A stretch of 41,701 nt of DNA from Armatimonadota bacterium. Its GTDB lineage: Bacteria; Armatimonadota; UBA5829. The notes below the pieces were generated by a model that had not been told where the DNA came from, made no database searches, and saw nothing but the letters and a program-made list of their open reading frames with translations. Positions 8,683 to 16,650 of the stretch are shown piece after piece. Position numbers and translations under genes: made by a program. The stretch spans positions 1 to 41,701 of the forward strand of contig JARYME010000017.1 in assembly GCA_029907315.1 (NCBI GenBank), written 5' to 3'. The stretch's first letter is position 1; every line of letters begins with the position of its first letter.

Positions 8683-8910
8683 ATGCCTATATACGAGTAC
8701 CGATGCGGATCTTGCGAGAATCGCTTTGAGCTCTTGACGACTATAAGTCGCGCTGACCAGGCTGTTTGTCCAAAGTGCGGTTCCGATAAGGTCAGGCGGC
8801 TAGTCTCGAGTTTTGCAAGCAGGGTTTCAGGCGAAGACGGCAGTTATTCGTCTGGCTCTGGAAGTTGCTGCGGGTGTAGCGCGTCAAGCTGTAGTTCTTG
8901 CCGTCGATAG
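8683..8910 (+). CDS. FmdB-type zinc ribbon protein
   Basis: 75 residues. MPIYEYRCGSCENRFELL and the CPKCGS pair form the four-Cys zinc ribbon of the FmdB/CxxC_CxxC_SSSS family. The tail is Ser/Gly/Cys-rich (GSGSCCGCSASSCSSCRR), as is usual for this family. The function is unknown; members were first noted beside formamidase genes and are often described as putative regulators. The start is 3 bp after the PSP1 stop with GAGG upstream, so the two genes form an operon. Confidence 0.88.
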   Translation: MPIYEYRCGSCENRFELLTTISRADQAVCPKCGSDKVRRLVSSFASRVSGEDGSYSSGSGSCCGCSASSCSSCRR

Positions 8911-9360
8911 ACGCTGTCGACACCACTTGCGCCCGAGTGATTTGCGCCTTCATGGATGGCTGGGGTGCGTCTGTGTTTGTAGAGTAGGTTGCTGGTTGTA
9001 GGAGGTTTCTCGGGCGATAAAGTACCAGCGTATGTCTGCGCTTTCCATCTCAGTGTGAATGTGAGTTCTTGCTAGGACTCTGTAGTGGGCTCAGACGCCG
9101 CTTGCGAACTTAGCGAGCGGCGTCGCAGCTTTTGTATAAGTAAGGCCAGTTTGCTTGTAGAGTTAGGAGAAGTGTGTCTGGGAAGCTGTGGTGGAGCGCG
9201 GCGTGTACTTCAGCCCGGGACGCGTGTAGTTTATATCGTCGCCTTAGCACGACGATGCGGCAGTCGAGGAGACCATTTCGGCTTCAGACGAAGCGATGGC
9301 TGAAGTGGTACGCGGGGTTTAGGCTGAGTGTGACGAACGGGAGAGTTCCGGTGGCATAGT
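8911..9360 (+). other. Non-coding stretch between the FmdB-type gene and the thiamin promoter
   Basis: About 450 bp without a supportable gene. Open frames here are short, rich in Arg and Cys, and lack conserved motifs. The only structure I see is the long hairpin at 9094-9124, listed separately. Confidence 0.5.
9094..9124 (+). terminator. Strong hairpin downstream of the ricT-FmdB pair
   Basis: GACGCCGCT (9094-9102) pairs with AGCGGCGTC (9116-9124), and three more inner pairs extend the stem to 12 bp with a 7-nt loop. The sequence after it, GCAGCTTTTG, has only a short T-run offset by five bases. It may end the transcript from 7458, but it is 184 nt past the last stop codon, so it could also be a stability element. 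Confidence 0.4.
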
Positions 9361-9389
9361 TTGACAGGTGCCGGGGCGGGTATTATACT
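9361..9389 (+). promoter_or_regulatory. Promoter for the thiE-thiC operon
   Basis: TTGACA (9361-9366), a 17-bp spacer, then TATACT (9384-9389): almost exact housekeeping-sigma consensus. Transcription should begin near 9396, about 34 nt before the riboswitch P1 helix. Such a strong promoter fits control by premature termination further down. Confidence 0.82.
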
Positions 9390-9429
9390 GATTGGTGGAA
9401 GAAATTATGCCAAAAAGAGAATAGGCTAG

Positions 9430-9525
9430 CCGCTGGGGGTGCCCTTAGAGGCTGAGATCCTGAAGCTTTCAGGAAACCCTTAGAACCTGGTTCCCAATGC
9501 GTCGGTTGGGGCGTAGGGAAAGCGG
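9430..9525 (+). ncRNA. TPP riboswitch (THI element) aptamer
   Basis: The conserved THI-box segments occur in order: GGGGGTGCC, GGCTGAGA, ACCCTTAGAACCTG and GCGTAGGGAA. P1 is CCGCT (9430-9434) with AGCGG (9521-9525). A variable P3a hairpin has the stem TCCTGAA/TTCAGGA, and P4/5 includes CCCAA/TTGGG. The aptamer binds thiamin pyrophosphate. It lies directly upstream of thiE and thiC, both thiamin biosynthesis genes, and is followed by a terminator and a competing helix, so it most likely works at transcription termination. Confidence 0.95.
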
Positions 9526-9560
9526 AGATGGATACCTGGGCGCCGTGAATCCCGTCTCCG
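9523..9560 (+). promoter_or_regulatory. Antiterminator helix of the TPP riboswitch
   Basis: CGGAGATGG (9523-9531) can pair with CCGTCTCCG (9552-9560), nine pairs with one G-U. The 5' strand shares CGG (9523-9525) with the 3' side of P1, so ligand-stabilised P1 prevents this helix. When it does form, it traps the 5' arm of the terminator (9542-9549) in its loop and blocks terminator folding. This is the expected logic of a TPP-off switch. It is read from complementarity only. Confidence 0.6.
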
Positions 9561-9584
9561 GAGGTGGTTCACGGCTTTGTTTTT
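9542..9584 (+). terminator. Intrinsic terminator of the TPP riboswitch
   Basis: GCCGTGAA (9542-9549) and TTCACGGC (9568-9575) form a perfect 8-bp stem followed by TTTGTTTTT (9576-9584). The T-run ends 6 nt before the thiE ATG, so termination would occur just ahead of the coding region. Confidence 0.85.
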
Positions 9585-9590
9585 AGCGAG

Positions 9591-10247
9591 ATGCGCATAG
9601 AACTTAAAGGACTTTACGTGATTACTGACGAAGAGCTGCGACCAGGCAGATCTCATGTGGACATAGCTTCGGCTGCGATCGAGGGCGGGGCTCGCATCAT
9701 CCAACTGCGCGACAAGAAAGCTTCAGACCGCGAGTTCTACTTGATAGCCTGCCGCCTACGGGAGATGACGCGTCGTGCTGGAGCGCTTTTCTTTGTGAAC
9801 GACAGAGTAGACGTGGCTGCGGCCGTGGAGGCCGACGGTGTGAACGTGGGTCAGACGGATCTGCCGGTTGACGTTGTAAGAAAACTGTTGGGCGGCAGTG
9901 CAGTCATAGGAGTCTCTGTGGATTCGCTTGAGCAGGCGCTTGAAGCTCAGAAGGCTGGTGCCGACTACGTCGGCTTCGGTCCCGTTTTTCCTACCACTAC
10001 CAAGGTTGATGCTGGGGAAGCTGTGGGACTCAGCGAACTTGTTCGTGTCTGTGAAGTCGTTGAAATACCCGTAGTAGCTATAGGAGGTATTTCGGCGGAA
10101 AACATCTCCTCGGTTGCTGCTGCAGGAGCAGAGTGTGCTGCCGTGGTGTCGGCAGTGGTTTGTGCTGACGACATGGTGAAAGCAGTTCAGGAGCTGCGGA
10201 GAAAGTTTGAGGAAGGTGCTGCACAAACTATCGGCATAGGTAGGTAA
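9591..10247 (+). CDS. thiE: ThiE, thiamin-phosphate synthase
   Basis: 218 residues. It joins HMP-PP and THZ-P to give thiamin phosphate. The TIM-barrel motifs of ThiE are visible: GLYVITDEEL, IQLRDKKAS (pyrophosphate and substrate binding), FVNDRVDVAAAVEADGVNVGQTDLP, DYVGFGPVFPTTTK and VAIGGI. The ATG at 9591 is preferred to the GTG at 9564, which lies inside the terminator loop and would add residues absent from the family. The Shine-Dalgarno for the ATG is weak. thiC follows after 6 bp, and both genes are under the TPP riboswitch. Confidence 0.94.
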   Translation: MRIELKGLYVITDEELRPGRSHVDIASAAIEGGARIIQLRDKKASDREFYLIACRLREMTRRAGALFFVNDRVDVAAAVEADGVNVGQTDLPVDVVRKLLGGSAVIGVSVDSLEQALEAQKAGADYVGFGPVFPTTTKVDAGEAVGLSELVRVCEVVEIPVVAIGGISAENISSVAAAGAECAAVVSAVVCADDMVKAVQELRRKFEEGAAQTIGIGR

Positions 10248-10253
10248 CGCAAA

Positions 10254-11558
10254 TTGACACAGCTCGAATCAGCGCGGATGGGCAGAATAACACCGGAAAT
10301 GGAGCAGGTGGCGCGCCAGGAAAACGTCGACGTCGACATCCTGGTGAAGCGCGTTGCGGAGGGCAGCATTGTTATTCCGCGCAACGTGAACAGAGATCTC
10401 AAGGAGGTCCGAGGAATAGGCCGCGGTTTGCGGACCAAGGTAAATGCAAATATCGGCACGTCTCAGGACTTCTGTGACGTAGAAGAAGAACTCAACAAGC
10501 TGCGGGCTGCTGTGGAGGCCGGCGCCGATGCAGTTATGGATTTGTCTACGGGTGGCGATCTGGGTTCCATTCGGCAGCGGATATTGGAGCGCTGTCCCGT
10601 GCCACTTGGGACCGTGCCGATATATGAGGCTGCTGTTCGAGTTGGGTCTGAGCGCGGATCAATAACGCGCATGACCGCTGAGGATCTCTTGGATGTCATC
10701 GAGCGCCAAGCCAAGCAGGGCGTAGATTTCATGACAATCCACTGCGGTGTTACGCGTGAAACAGTTGAGCGACTACGGCGTCAGGGCAGGGTAGCGGATA
10801 TTGTCAGCCGCGGCGGTGCCTTTTTGGTGACTTGGATGCTCACAAACAACCGGGAAAACCCTCTCTACGAACGATATGACGACATCCTTGCAATTGCCGA
10901 AAAGCATGATGTTACACTGTCGTTGGGCGACGGGCTGCGCCCCGGCTGTCTGGCTGATGCGACAGACCGTGCGCAGGTTCAGGAACTCATTGTGTTGGGC
11001 GAGCTGGTTAGACGAGCAAGGAATGCCGGTGTCCAGGTGATGGTGGAAGGACCTGGGCATGTACCGCTCGACCAGATAGCGGCGAACATTCAGCTTGAAA
11101 AACGCCTCTGCGAAGATGCTCCCTTCTATGTTCTTGGGCCTATCGTAACCGATGTCGCACCTGGTTACGACCACATTACCTCTGCTATAGGCGGTGCGAT
11201 TGCGGCAAGTGCAGGCGCCGACTTCATATGCTATGTGACGCCCACCGAGCACTTGGGCTTGCCGACGCCTGAGGATGTTCGAGAGGGTGTAATCGCGGCG
11301 CGCATAGCAGGTCACGCAGCCGACATCGTGAAGGGTATTCCCAATGCGCTGGAATGGGATCTGGAGATGGCACGTGCTCGCAAAGCGCGCGACTGGAGCA
11401 GGCAGTTCGATCTGGCGATCGATCCGGAACGTGCTCGGCGAGTAAGGAGTCAGCGGGCTTCAGCTGACGAGGACGTCTGCTCTATGTGCTCAGAGTACTG
11501 CGCGATGAAGATTGTGGAAGAAGCACTTGGCGGCACCAGTGCCTCTTGCTCGGTCTAG
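10254..11558 (+). CDS. thiC: ThiC, phosphomethylpyrimidine synthase (radical SAM)
   Basis: 434 residues, the short ThiC form without the N-terminal extension. It converts AIR to HMP-P using SAM and a [4Fe-4S] cluster. The TTG start at 10254 is chosen because the protein then begins MTQLESARMGRITPEMEQVA, the conserved ThiC start; AGGT lies upstream. Core blocks include DAVMDLSTGGDL, FMTIHCGVT and EGPGHVPLDQI. The C-terminus has CSMCSEYCAMK, the cluster-binding Cys motif. It is translated just behind thiE and controlled by the TPP riboswitch. Confidence 0.96.
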   Translation: MTQLESARMGRITPEMEQVARQENVDVDILVKRVAEGSIVIPRNVNRDLKEVRGIGRGLRTKVNANIGTSQDFCDVEEELNKLRAAVEAGADAVMDLSTGGDLGSIRQRILERCPVPLGTVPIYEAAVRVGSERGSITRMTAEDLLDVIERQAKQGVDFMTIHCGVTRETVERLRRQGRVADIVSRGGAFLVTWMLTNNRENPLYERYDDILAIAEKHDVTLSLGDGLRPGCLADATDRAQVQELIVLGELVRRARNAGVQVMVEGPGHVPLDQIAANIQLEKRLCEDAPFYVLGPIVTDVAPGYDHITSAIGGAIAASAGADFICYVTPTEHLGLPTPEDVREGVIAARIAGHAADIVKGIPNALEWDLEMARARKARDWSRQFDLAIDPERARRVRSQRASADEDVCSMCSEYCAMKIVEEALGGTSASCSV

Positions 11559-11710
11559 TGGCTTTTGTTCTACCAAGAGCTTTGCACATCCTCGACCTGT
11601 CGACTTCCCTGCTAAAGTATCTGTGCTGAGCAGGACTCGGGTTCTCTGCGCACAAATATAACCCTTGTATCACTCATACACAATCATCAGTGGAGAGGAG
11701 ACGGGACCTG

Positions 11711-13771
11711 ATGTCATACGCGTTGGCTGCACTGGCCGTCTGTGGGGTCGTCGCTTTTCCGCAACATCCCCGGTTGCTTCTCAGCAGAGAAGGCGTCGAC
11801 AATCTTATTCGGCGGATATCTGATTGCGACTGGGCAAGAGCTTGTTGGGAGGTGCGCAAGAAACGCGCAGACGGGTTACTTCAAAAGAAGTTCGAGCCTC
11901 CACCCCGCGGTGGCAACTGGTACCATTGGTATGCTTGTCCGAAACACGGCGATAGGTTGATTACTGGGAAGCAGATTGGGCCTTGGGAGTGGGAACACGT
12001 GTGCCCGGTCGACAAGGAGGTTTTCCGCGGGGATCCGTCCGATCCTGCTCGCGACTACGACGGCTGTGCGATTGCTTCGGTGCATTCTGATTGGTCCTAC
12101 GCCGTTCGTGACTTGGGTGTAGCCTATCAGGTAACTGGTGACCGGCGGTATGCCAACAAGGCGCGGGAGATTCTATTGGGCTATGCAGAGGTGTACGAGA
12201 AGTACCCTCTCCATACGGTTAGGAATGAGCCGAAAATCGGCGGTGGCAAAGTCGGTGCGCAGTCGTTGGATGAGTCCGTTTGGCTGATTCCGATTTGTCA
12301 AGGCGCGGATCTGATTTGGGACACGCTTTCCGAAGACGAAAGGCAAACCATAACGCAGAAGCTGCTTCTGCCAGCCGTAAATCAGGTTATCTTGCCTCAT
12401 AAACTCGGCATACACAATATCCAATGTTGGAAGAACAGCGCGGTCGGTTTGGTGGGTTTGCTGCTGGGCGATGAGGAGCTTGTCAAAGCGGCCGTTGATG
12501 ATCCCGAGCGCGGTTATCGCGTGCAGATGGCCAAAGGGGTTACTGCCGACGGTCAATGGTGGGAAGGAACGTGGGGATATCATTTTTATACTATGTGGGC
12601 GCTCTGGCCGCTGGCTGAAGCTGCCAGAAACTGCGGCATCGACTTGTACAATCCGGAGCTTCGACGAATGTTCGACGCGCCTCTCAAGTTTGCAATGCCC
12701 AACTTGCGTCTGCCCGCATTCAGCGACAGCCGCGAGTGTGATTTAAAGGCTTCGAGGGGGATCTATGAGTTGGGTTATGCGCGATATCACGACCCTGCTT
12801 ACCTGCCTCTGCTGCATTCCGGCGATCGCATTAGCGACTATGCATTTTGGTTTGGTGAACCGCAGCTGCCATCAGCATCGCGACAGCCTACGAAGAGTGC
12901 AAACTTCGAAGCATCAGGTTACGCGATATTGACAAGGGGCGACGACGAAGATGCTACCTGGCTGTGTCTCAAGTATGGTCCGTACGGAGGTGGACACGGC
13001 CACCCCGACAAGTTGAGCTTTGTGCTTTATTCGCGCGGAGAGGTTGTAGCTCCCGACCCGGGAACAGCATACTACGGTCTTCCGATTCAGGCAGAGTGGT
13101 TTAGGACCAGTTTGGCACATAACACACTGGTTATAGACGAAACTTCCCAAAACGCAGTCGACGGCAAAATGAAAGCATTCGGCTCGAAAGACGATGCAGA
13201 CTTTGTCGTAGCCGACGCCGGATCCATATACGATGGCGTCAAGTTTGTGCGCACTGCGGTCCTTCTGAATAAGAACTTGCTGGTAGTTGCGGACCAGGTA
13301 TCAGCGGATAGACCAAGGATTATCGATATAGCTTATCATCAGCGGGGCGAGTGGGTGGATTTGCCGCCTGGGCGATCTTGGGAACCACCGGATAAGCCGG
13401 GGTACAAGTGCTTGGAAAACGTGGCTGTGCGCGAGATTGAATCACAAACTGTTTTGGCTACGCGTTTGGGAGGCGCACAGACCTTTAGGGTATGTGTTGA
13501 CGCACCGCGTTCGTCACAGCTCATAACTGCCATGGGTCGTATTTGTGATAGCCAGGAGCGTGTGCCTTGCGCGATTGTTCGGACAATTGGTAAAGAGAGC
13601 ACGGTCATTTGGGCGATTGCTTTGGATGGAAAACTGCCTCGTATCGAGCGCCTTTCTCAAGAGCCGTTAGCCAAATCTGAATTGCCTCCGCTTGCGTTTC
13701 GCGTAAAGGCCGCAGACGGCAGCATGTGGCGGATAATCGCCGGTTCTACCAATCCTGTGCGGCGGTGGTGA
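11711..13771 (+). CDS. Heparinase II/III family polysaccharide lyase, exported
   Basis: 686 residues from the ATG at 11711, which has GAGGAG 10 nt upstream. A GTG at 11690 would give a better signal peptide (MERRRDLMSYALAALAVCG) but has no Shine-Dalgarno. The alpha/alpha-toroid domain runs to about 390, with HNIQCWKNSAVG near 233 and WWEGTWGYHFYTMWAL near 283. These resemble the Asn/His and Tyr segments of alginate-lyase/heparinase folds. The beta-sandwich starts near 400 with GPYGGGHGHPDKLSF, where the His is a family hallmark. It probably cleaves a uronic-acid polysaccharide by beta-elimination outside the cytoplasm; the substrate cannot be told from sequence. It stands alone after thiC. 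Confidence 0.82.
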   Translation: MSYALAALAVCGVVAFPQHPRLLLSREGVDNLIRRISDCDWARACWEVRKKRADGLLQKKFEPPPRGGNWYHWYACPKHGDRLITGKQIGPWEWEHVCPVDKEVFRGDPSDPARDYDGCAIASVHSDWSYAVRDLGVAYQVTGDRRYANKAREILLGYAEVYEKYPLHTVRNEPKIGGGKVGAQSLDESVWLIPICQGADLIWDTLSEDERQTITQKLLLPAVNQVILPHKLGIHNIQCWKNSAVGLVGLLLGDEELVKAAVDDPERGYRVQMAKGVTADGQWWEGTWGYHFYTMWALWPLAEAARNCGIDLYNPELRRMFDAPLKFAMPNLRLPAFSDSRECDLKASRGIYELGYARYHDPAYLPLLHSGDRISDYAFWFGEPQLPSASRQPTKSANFEASGYAILTRGDDEDATWLCLKYGPYGGGHGHPDKLSFVLYSRGEVVAPDPGTAYYGLPIQAEWFRTSLAHNTLVIDETSQNAVDGKMKAFGSKDDADFVVADAGSIYDGVKFVRTAVLLNKNLLVVADQVSADRPRIIDIAYHQRGEWVDLPPGRSWEPPDKPGYKCLENVAVREIESQTVLATRLGGAQTFRVCVDAPRSSQLITAMGRICDSQERVPCAIVRTIGKESTVIWAIALDGKLPRIERLSQEPLAKSELPPLAFRVKAADGSMWRIIAGSTNPVRRW

Positions 13772-13842
13772 TGCGCGTTTGGTGTACGTAAAGGGTGCTG
13801 TACACCGCCGACAAAATTTTTAAACAGCACTCGGCCTGTGCC

Positions 13843-13871
13843 TTGACATATTTGCGTTTCTGATGGATACT
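13843..13871 (+). promoter_or_regulatory. Promoter upstream of the 418-residue secreted protein gene
   Basis: TTGACA (13843-13848), a 17-bp spacer and GATACT (13866-13871). Transcription would begin near 13878, giving an untranslated leader of about 240 nt, long for this window. Confidence 0.6.
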
Positions 13872-13877
13872 GCCATT

Positions 13878-14117
13878 GGACCAATAGGTGCCAAGAGGAC
13901 ACGGGGCGGGTGGCCGGGCCCCCATAAGAGATCCTCAGGTTGGCGACCGCGTCAGGTGCGCGGAAGCGCAAATCTCTGCGTTGTAGCAGGTTACAATCAT
14001 TGAGCGGCGCTGTTGGTCAGCGCAGCTGTTTCCCGCTGGGGCCGGGGGCGGGAGATCGTTTGACTCAACAGTATGAGGGTCCGCAGATTCTGAAAAGAAA
14101 GGAAGGGAAGGACTGCT
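13878..14117 (+). other. GC-rich structured 5' leader, unassigned
   Basis: Several helices can be seen. TGCGC and GCGCA enclose the GNRA-type tetraloop GGAA (around 13957-13970). GCGCTG (14007-14012) pairs with CAGCGC (14018-14023) around TTGGT, extended below a G-A mismatch by AGC/GCT. A G/C-rich stretch lies near 13900. There is no T-run, and I cannot match it to a riboswitch class I know. The segment ends in a strong purine-rich ribosome-binding site (AGAAAGGAAGGGAAGGA) before the ATG at 14118. No coding frame in it is convincing. Confidence 0.35.
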
Positions 14118-15374
14118 ATGACACCGGTTAGATCACGCTTCCTTGTACTGGCTTTCGTCTTCCTACTTGCTGCTTCCTCGTGCTGGGCTCAAGTTAAGGT
14201 GATTACTCCCAGCAATATGCAGGACATGATATTGGCGACAGTGACGAGCGCGAACGCTTGGTTTGCCGATCCTGCACCGCCAGGTGGCTTGGGTGGTTCG
14301 GGTGCCTTGTTTATGTCGCTGGGCGGGGATGGCAGTTCCAGCACAGGTAATTACTGCGGTCAGGTATGGCTTGGGACCAACGCGTTTGCCGGAGTCAAAC
14401 TAACTGACCTGACTATGCTTTCATATCAAACGTGGTGTTCCAACTCAGGGATTTGGAACGCTGCGCAAGGCACTTGGTCGCCGCCAAGGCAGCCTTGCAC
14501 GCTTAGGCTGGTCATAAACACCAATGATCCTCTGGATCCGACGCCTATTCGAATGCTGATGTTTCGTCCCATTAAGCTCACAGGCGCCAGCGAACCCGGA
14601 TACGGCTTAGCTCCGTACCCTGAGGATTTCAATTACCTCAACTTGTGGAAGACGCAGGACTGTCTGTATGGAGGTGACGGGTGCTGGGCGGAGTTCTACT
14701 ATGGTCAGACCCCGTGCCTTTGGACAGGAACTTGGGGCGAGCTGCTTGCGAAATACCCGAACGCTACCATCACCATCCCCGAACTGCAGGTTGGCGGCGA
14801 GTGGCCTGAGGCATATCCCGTCAATACTCCCAATGGGTGCGGTCTGAGCCTGGAATGGGGTGCCGAATCTCGGGGCGGAGGCGACTGGCCTACCCAGCCG
14901 TGGAAGAATTGGTGGAGGGAAGCACTCAACGCTGTCGGATTCGTTGACTACCTACAGGTCGGAGTTGGTGCAGACTATGTGGTATACGATTTCGAAGCAG
15001 ACAGCAAGAATCCCCCTGTCGCGATGAACGGGAAAGCCCTCCAAGAAGGAGCATCTCGCACAGGTGCCCAGAATTGGCCTTTCGTAGTTTACGGACGGTG
15101 CGTCGAGAGAACGCTGCCGGTGCCTTCGTACCCACCGTGGCGAGACGATGCTCACTTCTACCTGGAGGACGGCAGCGGTCAGCAGATTGAAGTGGTTTGT
15201 CTGCAGCACGAGTATGCGGGTGTTACGCTCGGCAAGTACTACCGCGTGCAGGGCCGCGCTTTGCCCAGGTATTCCATAATGCCCAGTGGACAGCCGACCC
15301 CCATGCGGATTCACACAGACGCTTGGTCATATCCGCCGCTTATTGTGGAGCTATCCGAAGGCGAACCGCAGTAG
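14118..15374 (+). CDS. Secreted protein of unknown function with C-terminal OB-like domain
   Basis: 418 residues with a clear signal peptide (basic start, FLVLAFVFLLAASSCWA, cleavage before QVKV). The body (about 25-295) is rich in Trp, Cys, Gly and Pro and looks like an extracellular beta-sandwich; I do not recognise it. The C-terminal segment (about 325-400) contains FVVYGRCVERT, FYLEDGSGQQIEVVC and GKYYRVQGRA. Its strand and glycine pattern resembles the OB-like repeats at the C-termini of the proteins at 30669 and 32723. The gene is monocistronic, with its own promoter, long leader and terminator. A role in binding extracellular polymer is possible but unproven. Confidence 0.7.
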   Translation: MTPVRSRFLVLAFVFLLAASSCWAQVKVITPSNMQDMILATVTSANAWFADPAPPGGLGGSGALFMSLGGDGSSSTGNYCGQVWLGTNAFAGVKLTDLTMLSYQTWCSNSGIWNAAQGTWSPPRQPCTLRLVINTNDPLDPTPIRMLMFRPIKLTGASEPGYGLAPYPEDFNYLNLWKTQDCLYGGDGCWAEFYYGQTPCLWTGTWGELLAKYPNATITIPELQVGGEWPEAYPVNTPNGCGLSLEWGAESRGGGDWPTQPWKNWWREALNAVGFVDYLQVGVGADYVVYDFEADSKNPPVAMNGKALQEGASRTGAQNWPFVVYGRCVERTLPVPSYPPWRDDAHFYLEDGSGQQIEVVCLQHEYAGVTLGKYYRVQGRALPRYSIMPSGQPTPMRIHTDAWSYPPLIVELSEGEPQ

Positions 15375-15400
15375 TTGATGCAGTAGCAACGGGTGAAATG

Positions 15401-15438
15401 AAAGGCGCCGACTCACACAATCGGGTCGGTGCCTTTTT
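15401..15438 (+). terminator. Intrinsic terminator after the 418-residue protein gene
   Basis: AAAGGCGCCGAC (15401-15412) pairs with GTCGGTGCCTTT (15425-15436), a 12-bp stem with one G-U, followed by TT. The opposite strand also carries a T-rich end, so it may serve the sigma-factor gene that ends at 15465 from the other side. Confidence 0.8.
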
Positions 15439-15464
15439 CTGCACTTACAGGTGAGCCGCAGATG

Positions 15465-16133
15465 TCAGTTGTTGTCGGTGATTCCAGGCCACGGATGCGG
15501 CGCGAGAGAGATCTTGCGTTTGATGCGAGCCAGCGCGTTATCCACGGACTTCGTTTTGCACTGGAGTTCACACGCTATCTCGCGGTAGGACTTGCCCACT
15601 TGGTACCCCGTAAGCACTCGATACTCGAAGTCCGAGAGCATTCTTCGAAGCATATGTTCCAATCGCGCTCTGTCTTCTCTCTTCAAAACAAGCTCCTCGG
15701 GATCGACCGTATCATCGGAAACCAGCACATCAGCAAGGTTCCACTCGGAATCACTATCGTCGGACGGATATTCGAGGGAGACCGACGTATTTAATGGGGT
15801 CTGTTTGCGTCTGGTAGCCGTCTTGATTGCAGTTATTACGTGGCGCTCGATGCATATCCTGGCAAATGAAATGAAGGAAATGTCCTTCTCGGGACGATAG
15901 TCCACAATGGCCTGCCACAAACCGATCATTCCAATTTGCAGCAGGTCTTCCTTCTCAGCGCCCATCAGGAAGTAAGATCTTACTTTGGTTCTGACTAAGC
16001 CTCGGTACTTATAGAGCAGGTATTCCGCAGCCTGCTCATCACCTGCTTGGGCAATCTTCACTATCTCCTGGTCGCTGAGGAGAGCATAGCGGGAATTGGA
16101 CAGATTTCGCTCTTCCTGCAATTCTTCTTGCAC
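15465..16133 (-). CDS. RNA polymerase sigma-70 family factor, SigH-like
   Basis: 222 residues. Region 2 (about 35-115) has LLYKYRGLVRTKVRSYFLMGAEKEDLLQIGMIGLWQAIVDY, SFISFARICIERHVITAIK and PLNTSVSL, the pattern of the SigH/Sigma-30 group. Region 4 (about 165-215) has the helix-turn-helix KSYREIACELQCKTKSVDNALARIKRKI. In sporeformers SigH drives early stationary-phase genes, but SigH-like factors also occur in non-sporeformers. The linker between regions 2 and 4 is acidic (SDDSDSEWNLADVL). The gene lies 24 bp downstream of a DUF4342 gene and is probably transcribed with it. Confidence 0.9.
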   Translation of the reverse strand: MQEELQEERNLSNSRYALLSDQEIVKIAQAGDEQAAEYLLYKYRGLVRTKVRSYFLMGAEKEDLLQIGMIGLWQAIVDYRPEKDISFISFARICIERHVITAIKTATRRKQTPLNTSVSLEYPSDDSDSEWNLADVLVSDDTVDPEELVLKREDRARLEHMLRRMLSDFEYRVLTGYQVGKSYREIACELQCKTKSVDNALARIKRKISLAPHPWPGITDNN

Positions 16134-16157
16134 CAGTTCACCTCTTTCTCAACTGGC

Positions 16158-16451
16158 TCAAGTCTCGTGCTCGACCTCGACTGCAAGTTTGGTCAACACA
16201 ACAGCCGCCAGTCCGGCAGCTATTGCCATTGCCGCAGTCAAAGCGACGGGAATTTCAGCCAACAGTTTGTCCCCGAAGCGAATTCGGAGTTTCTTCGGTC
16301 GACCGCTCGAGACCACCTTTTGGATATCCTCGAGCAAGTCGATGACCAGGTCCAAGGCATCTGCTGCTCGCGATGCAACTTTGCTGATCGGCTCTTCCTC
16401 AGTTACGAGGTTTTGTGCCGATGTGGCTTCCATCTCGTTCATGGCTGTCAT
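16158..16451 (-). CDS. DUF4342 domain protein
   Basis: 97 residues. The C-terminal two thirds match DUF4342: VASRAADALDLVIDLLEDI, a basic strand GRPKKLRIRFGDKLLAEIPV, then a hydrophobic segment (ALTAAMAIAAGLAAVVLTKLA) that may be a membrane helix, and an acidic end VEVEHE. The N-terminal 25 residues are acidic. The function of the family is unknown. The ATG at 16451 is only about 2 nt from the predicted transcription start; Mets at 16442 and 16433 are alternatives, but neither has a good Shine-Dalgarno. Its position directly before a sigma factor makes a regulatory or anti-sigma-like role worth considering. Confidence 0.72.
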   Translation of the reverse strand: MTAMNEMEATSAQNLVTEEEPISKVASRAADALDLVIDLLEDIQKVVSSGRPKKLRIRFGDKLLAEIPVALTAAMAIAAGLAAVVLTKLAVEVEHET

Positions 16452-16459
16452 CGCGATGC

Positions 16460-16489
16460 ATTATATAACAGTAGAAACAGGGTTGACAA
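16460..16489 (-). promoter_or_regulatory. Promoter for the DUF4342-sigma factor operon
   Basis: Minus-strand TTGTCA (16484-16489), an 18-bp spacer and a perfect TATAAT (16460-16465). The predicted start is near 16453, leaving almost no leader before the ATG at 16451. Confidence 0.7.
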
Positions 16490-16581
16490 CCCATTTCCAG
16501 CACAAGTTACGCAATTTGAGAAGAAAATGCCCGAATAAATCGGCTTTCGAGGCTTTCGTTCTCCAAATACTCCCGCGGGAT

Positions 16582-16590
16582 TGCTATAAT
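16582..16590 (+). promoter_or_regulatory. Extended -10 promoter for the plus-strand run starting at 16651
   Basis: TGCTATAAT (16582-16590) is an extended -10 element with a perfect TATAAT. No good -35 is seen at 17-18 bp. The expected start is near 16597, about 54 nt before the GTG start codon. Confidence 0.55.
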
Positions 16591-16650
16591 TGAACTGGTA
16601 GGGAGTCGCAGTCTCCCGTATTTCAGTGCAGCTCACGGAGGAATTCAGAC

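Noticed and set aside
9085-9359. Short frames between the FmdB-type gene and the thiamin promoter
   Set aside because: Low-information Arg/Cys-rich translations, interrupted by the hairpin at 9094-9124, no ribosome-binding site.
13940-14131. Short plus-strand frame across the leader before the 418-residue gene
   Set aside because: Basic, Gly/Arg-rich with no motif, overlaps the next gene's start, and the region is better explained as structured leader.
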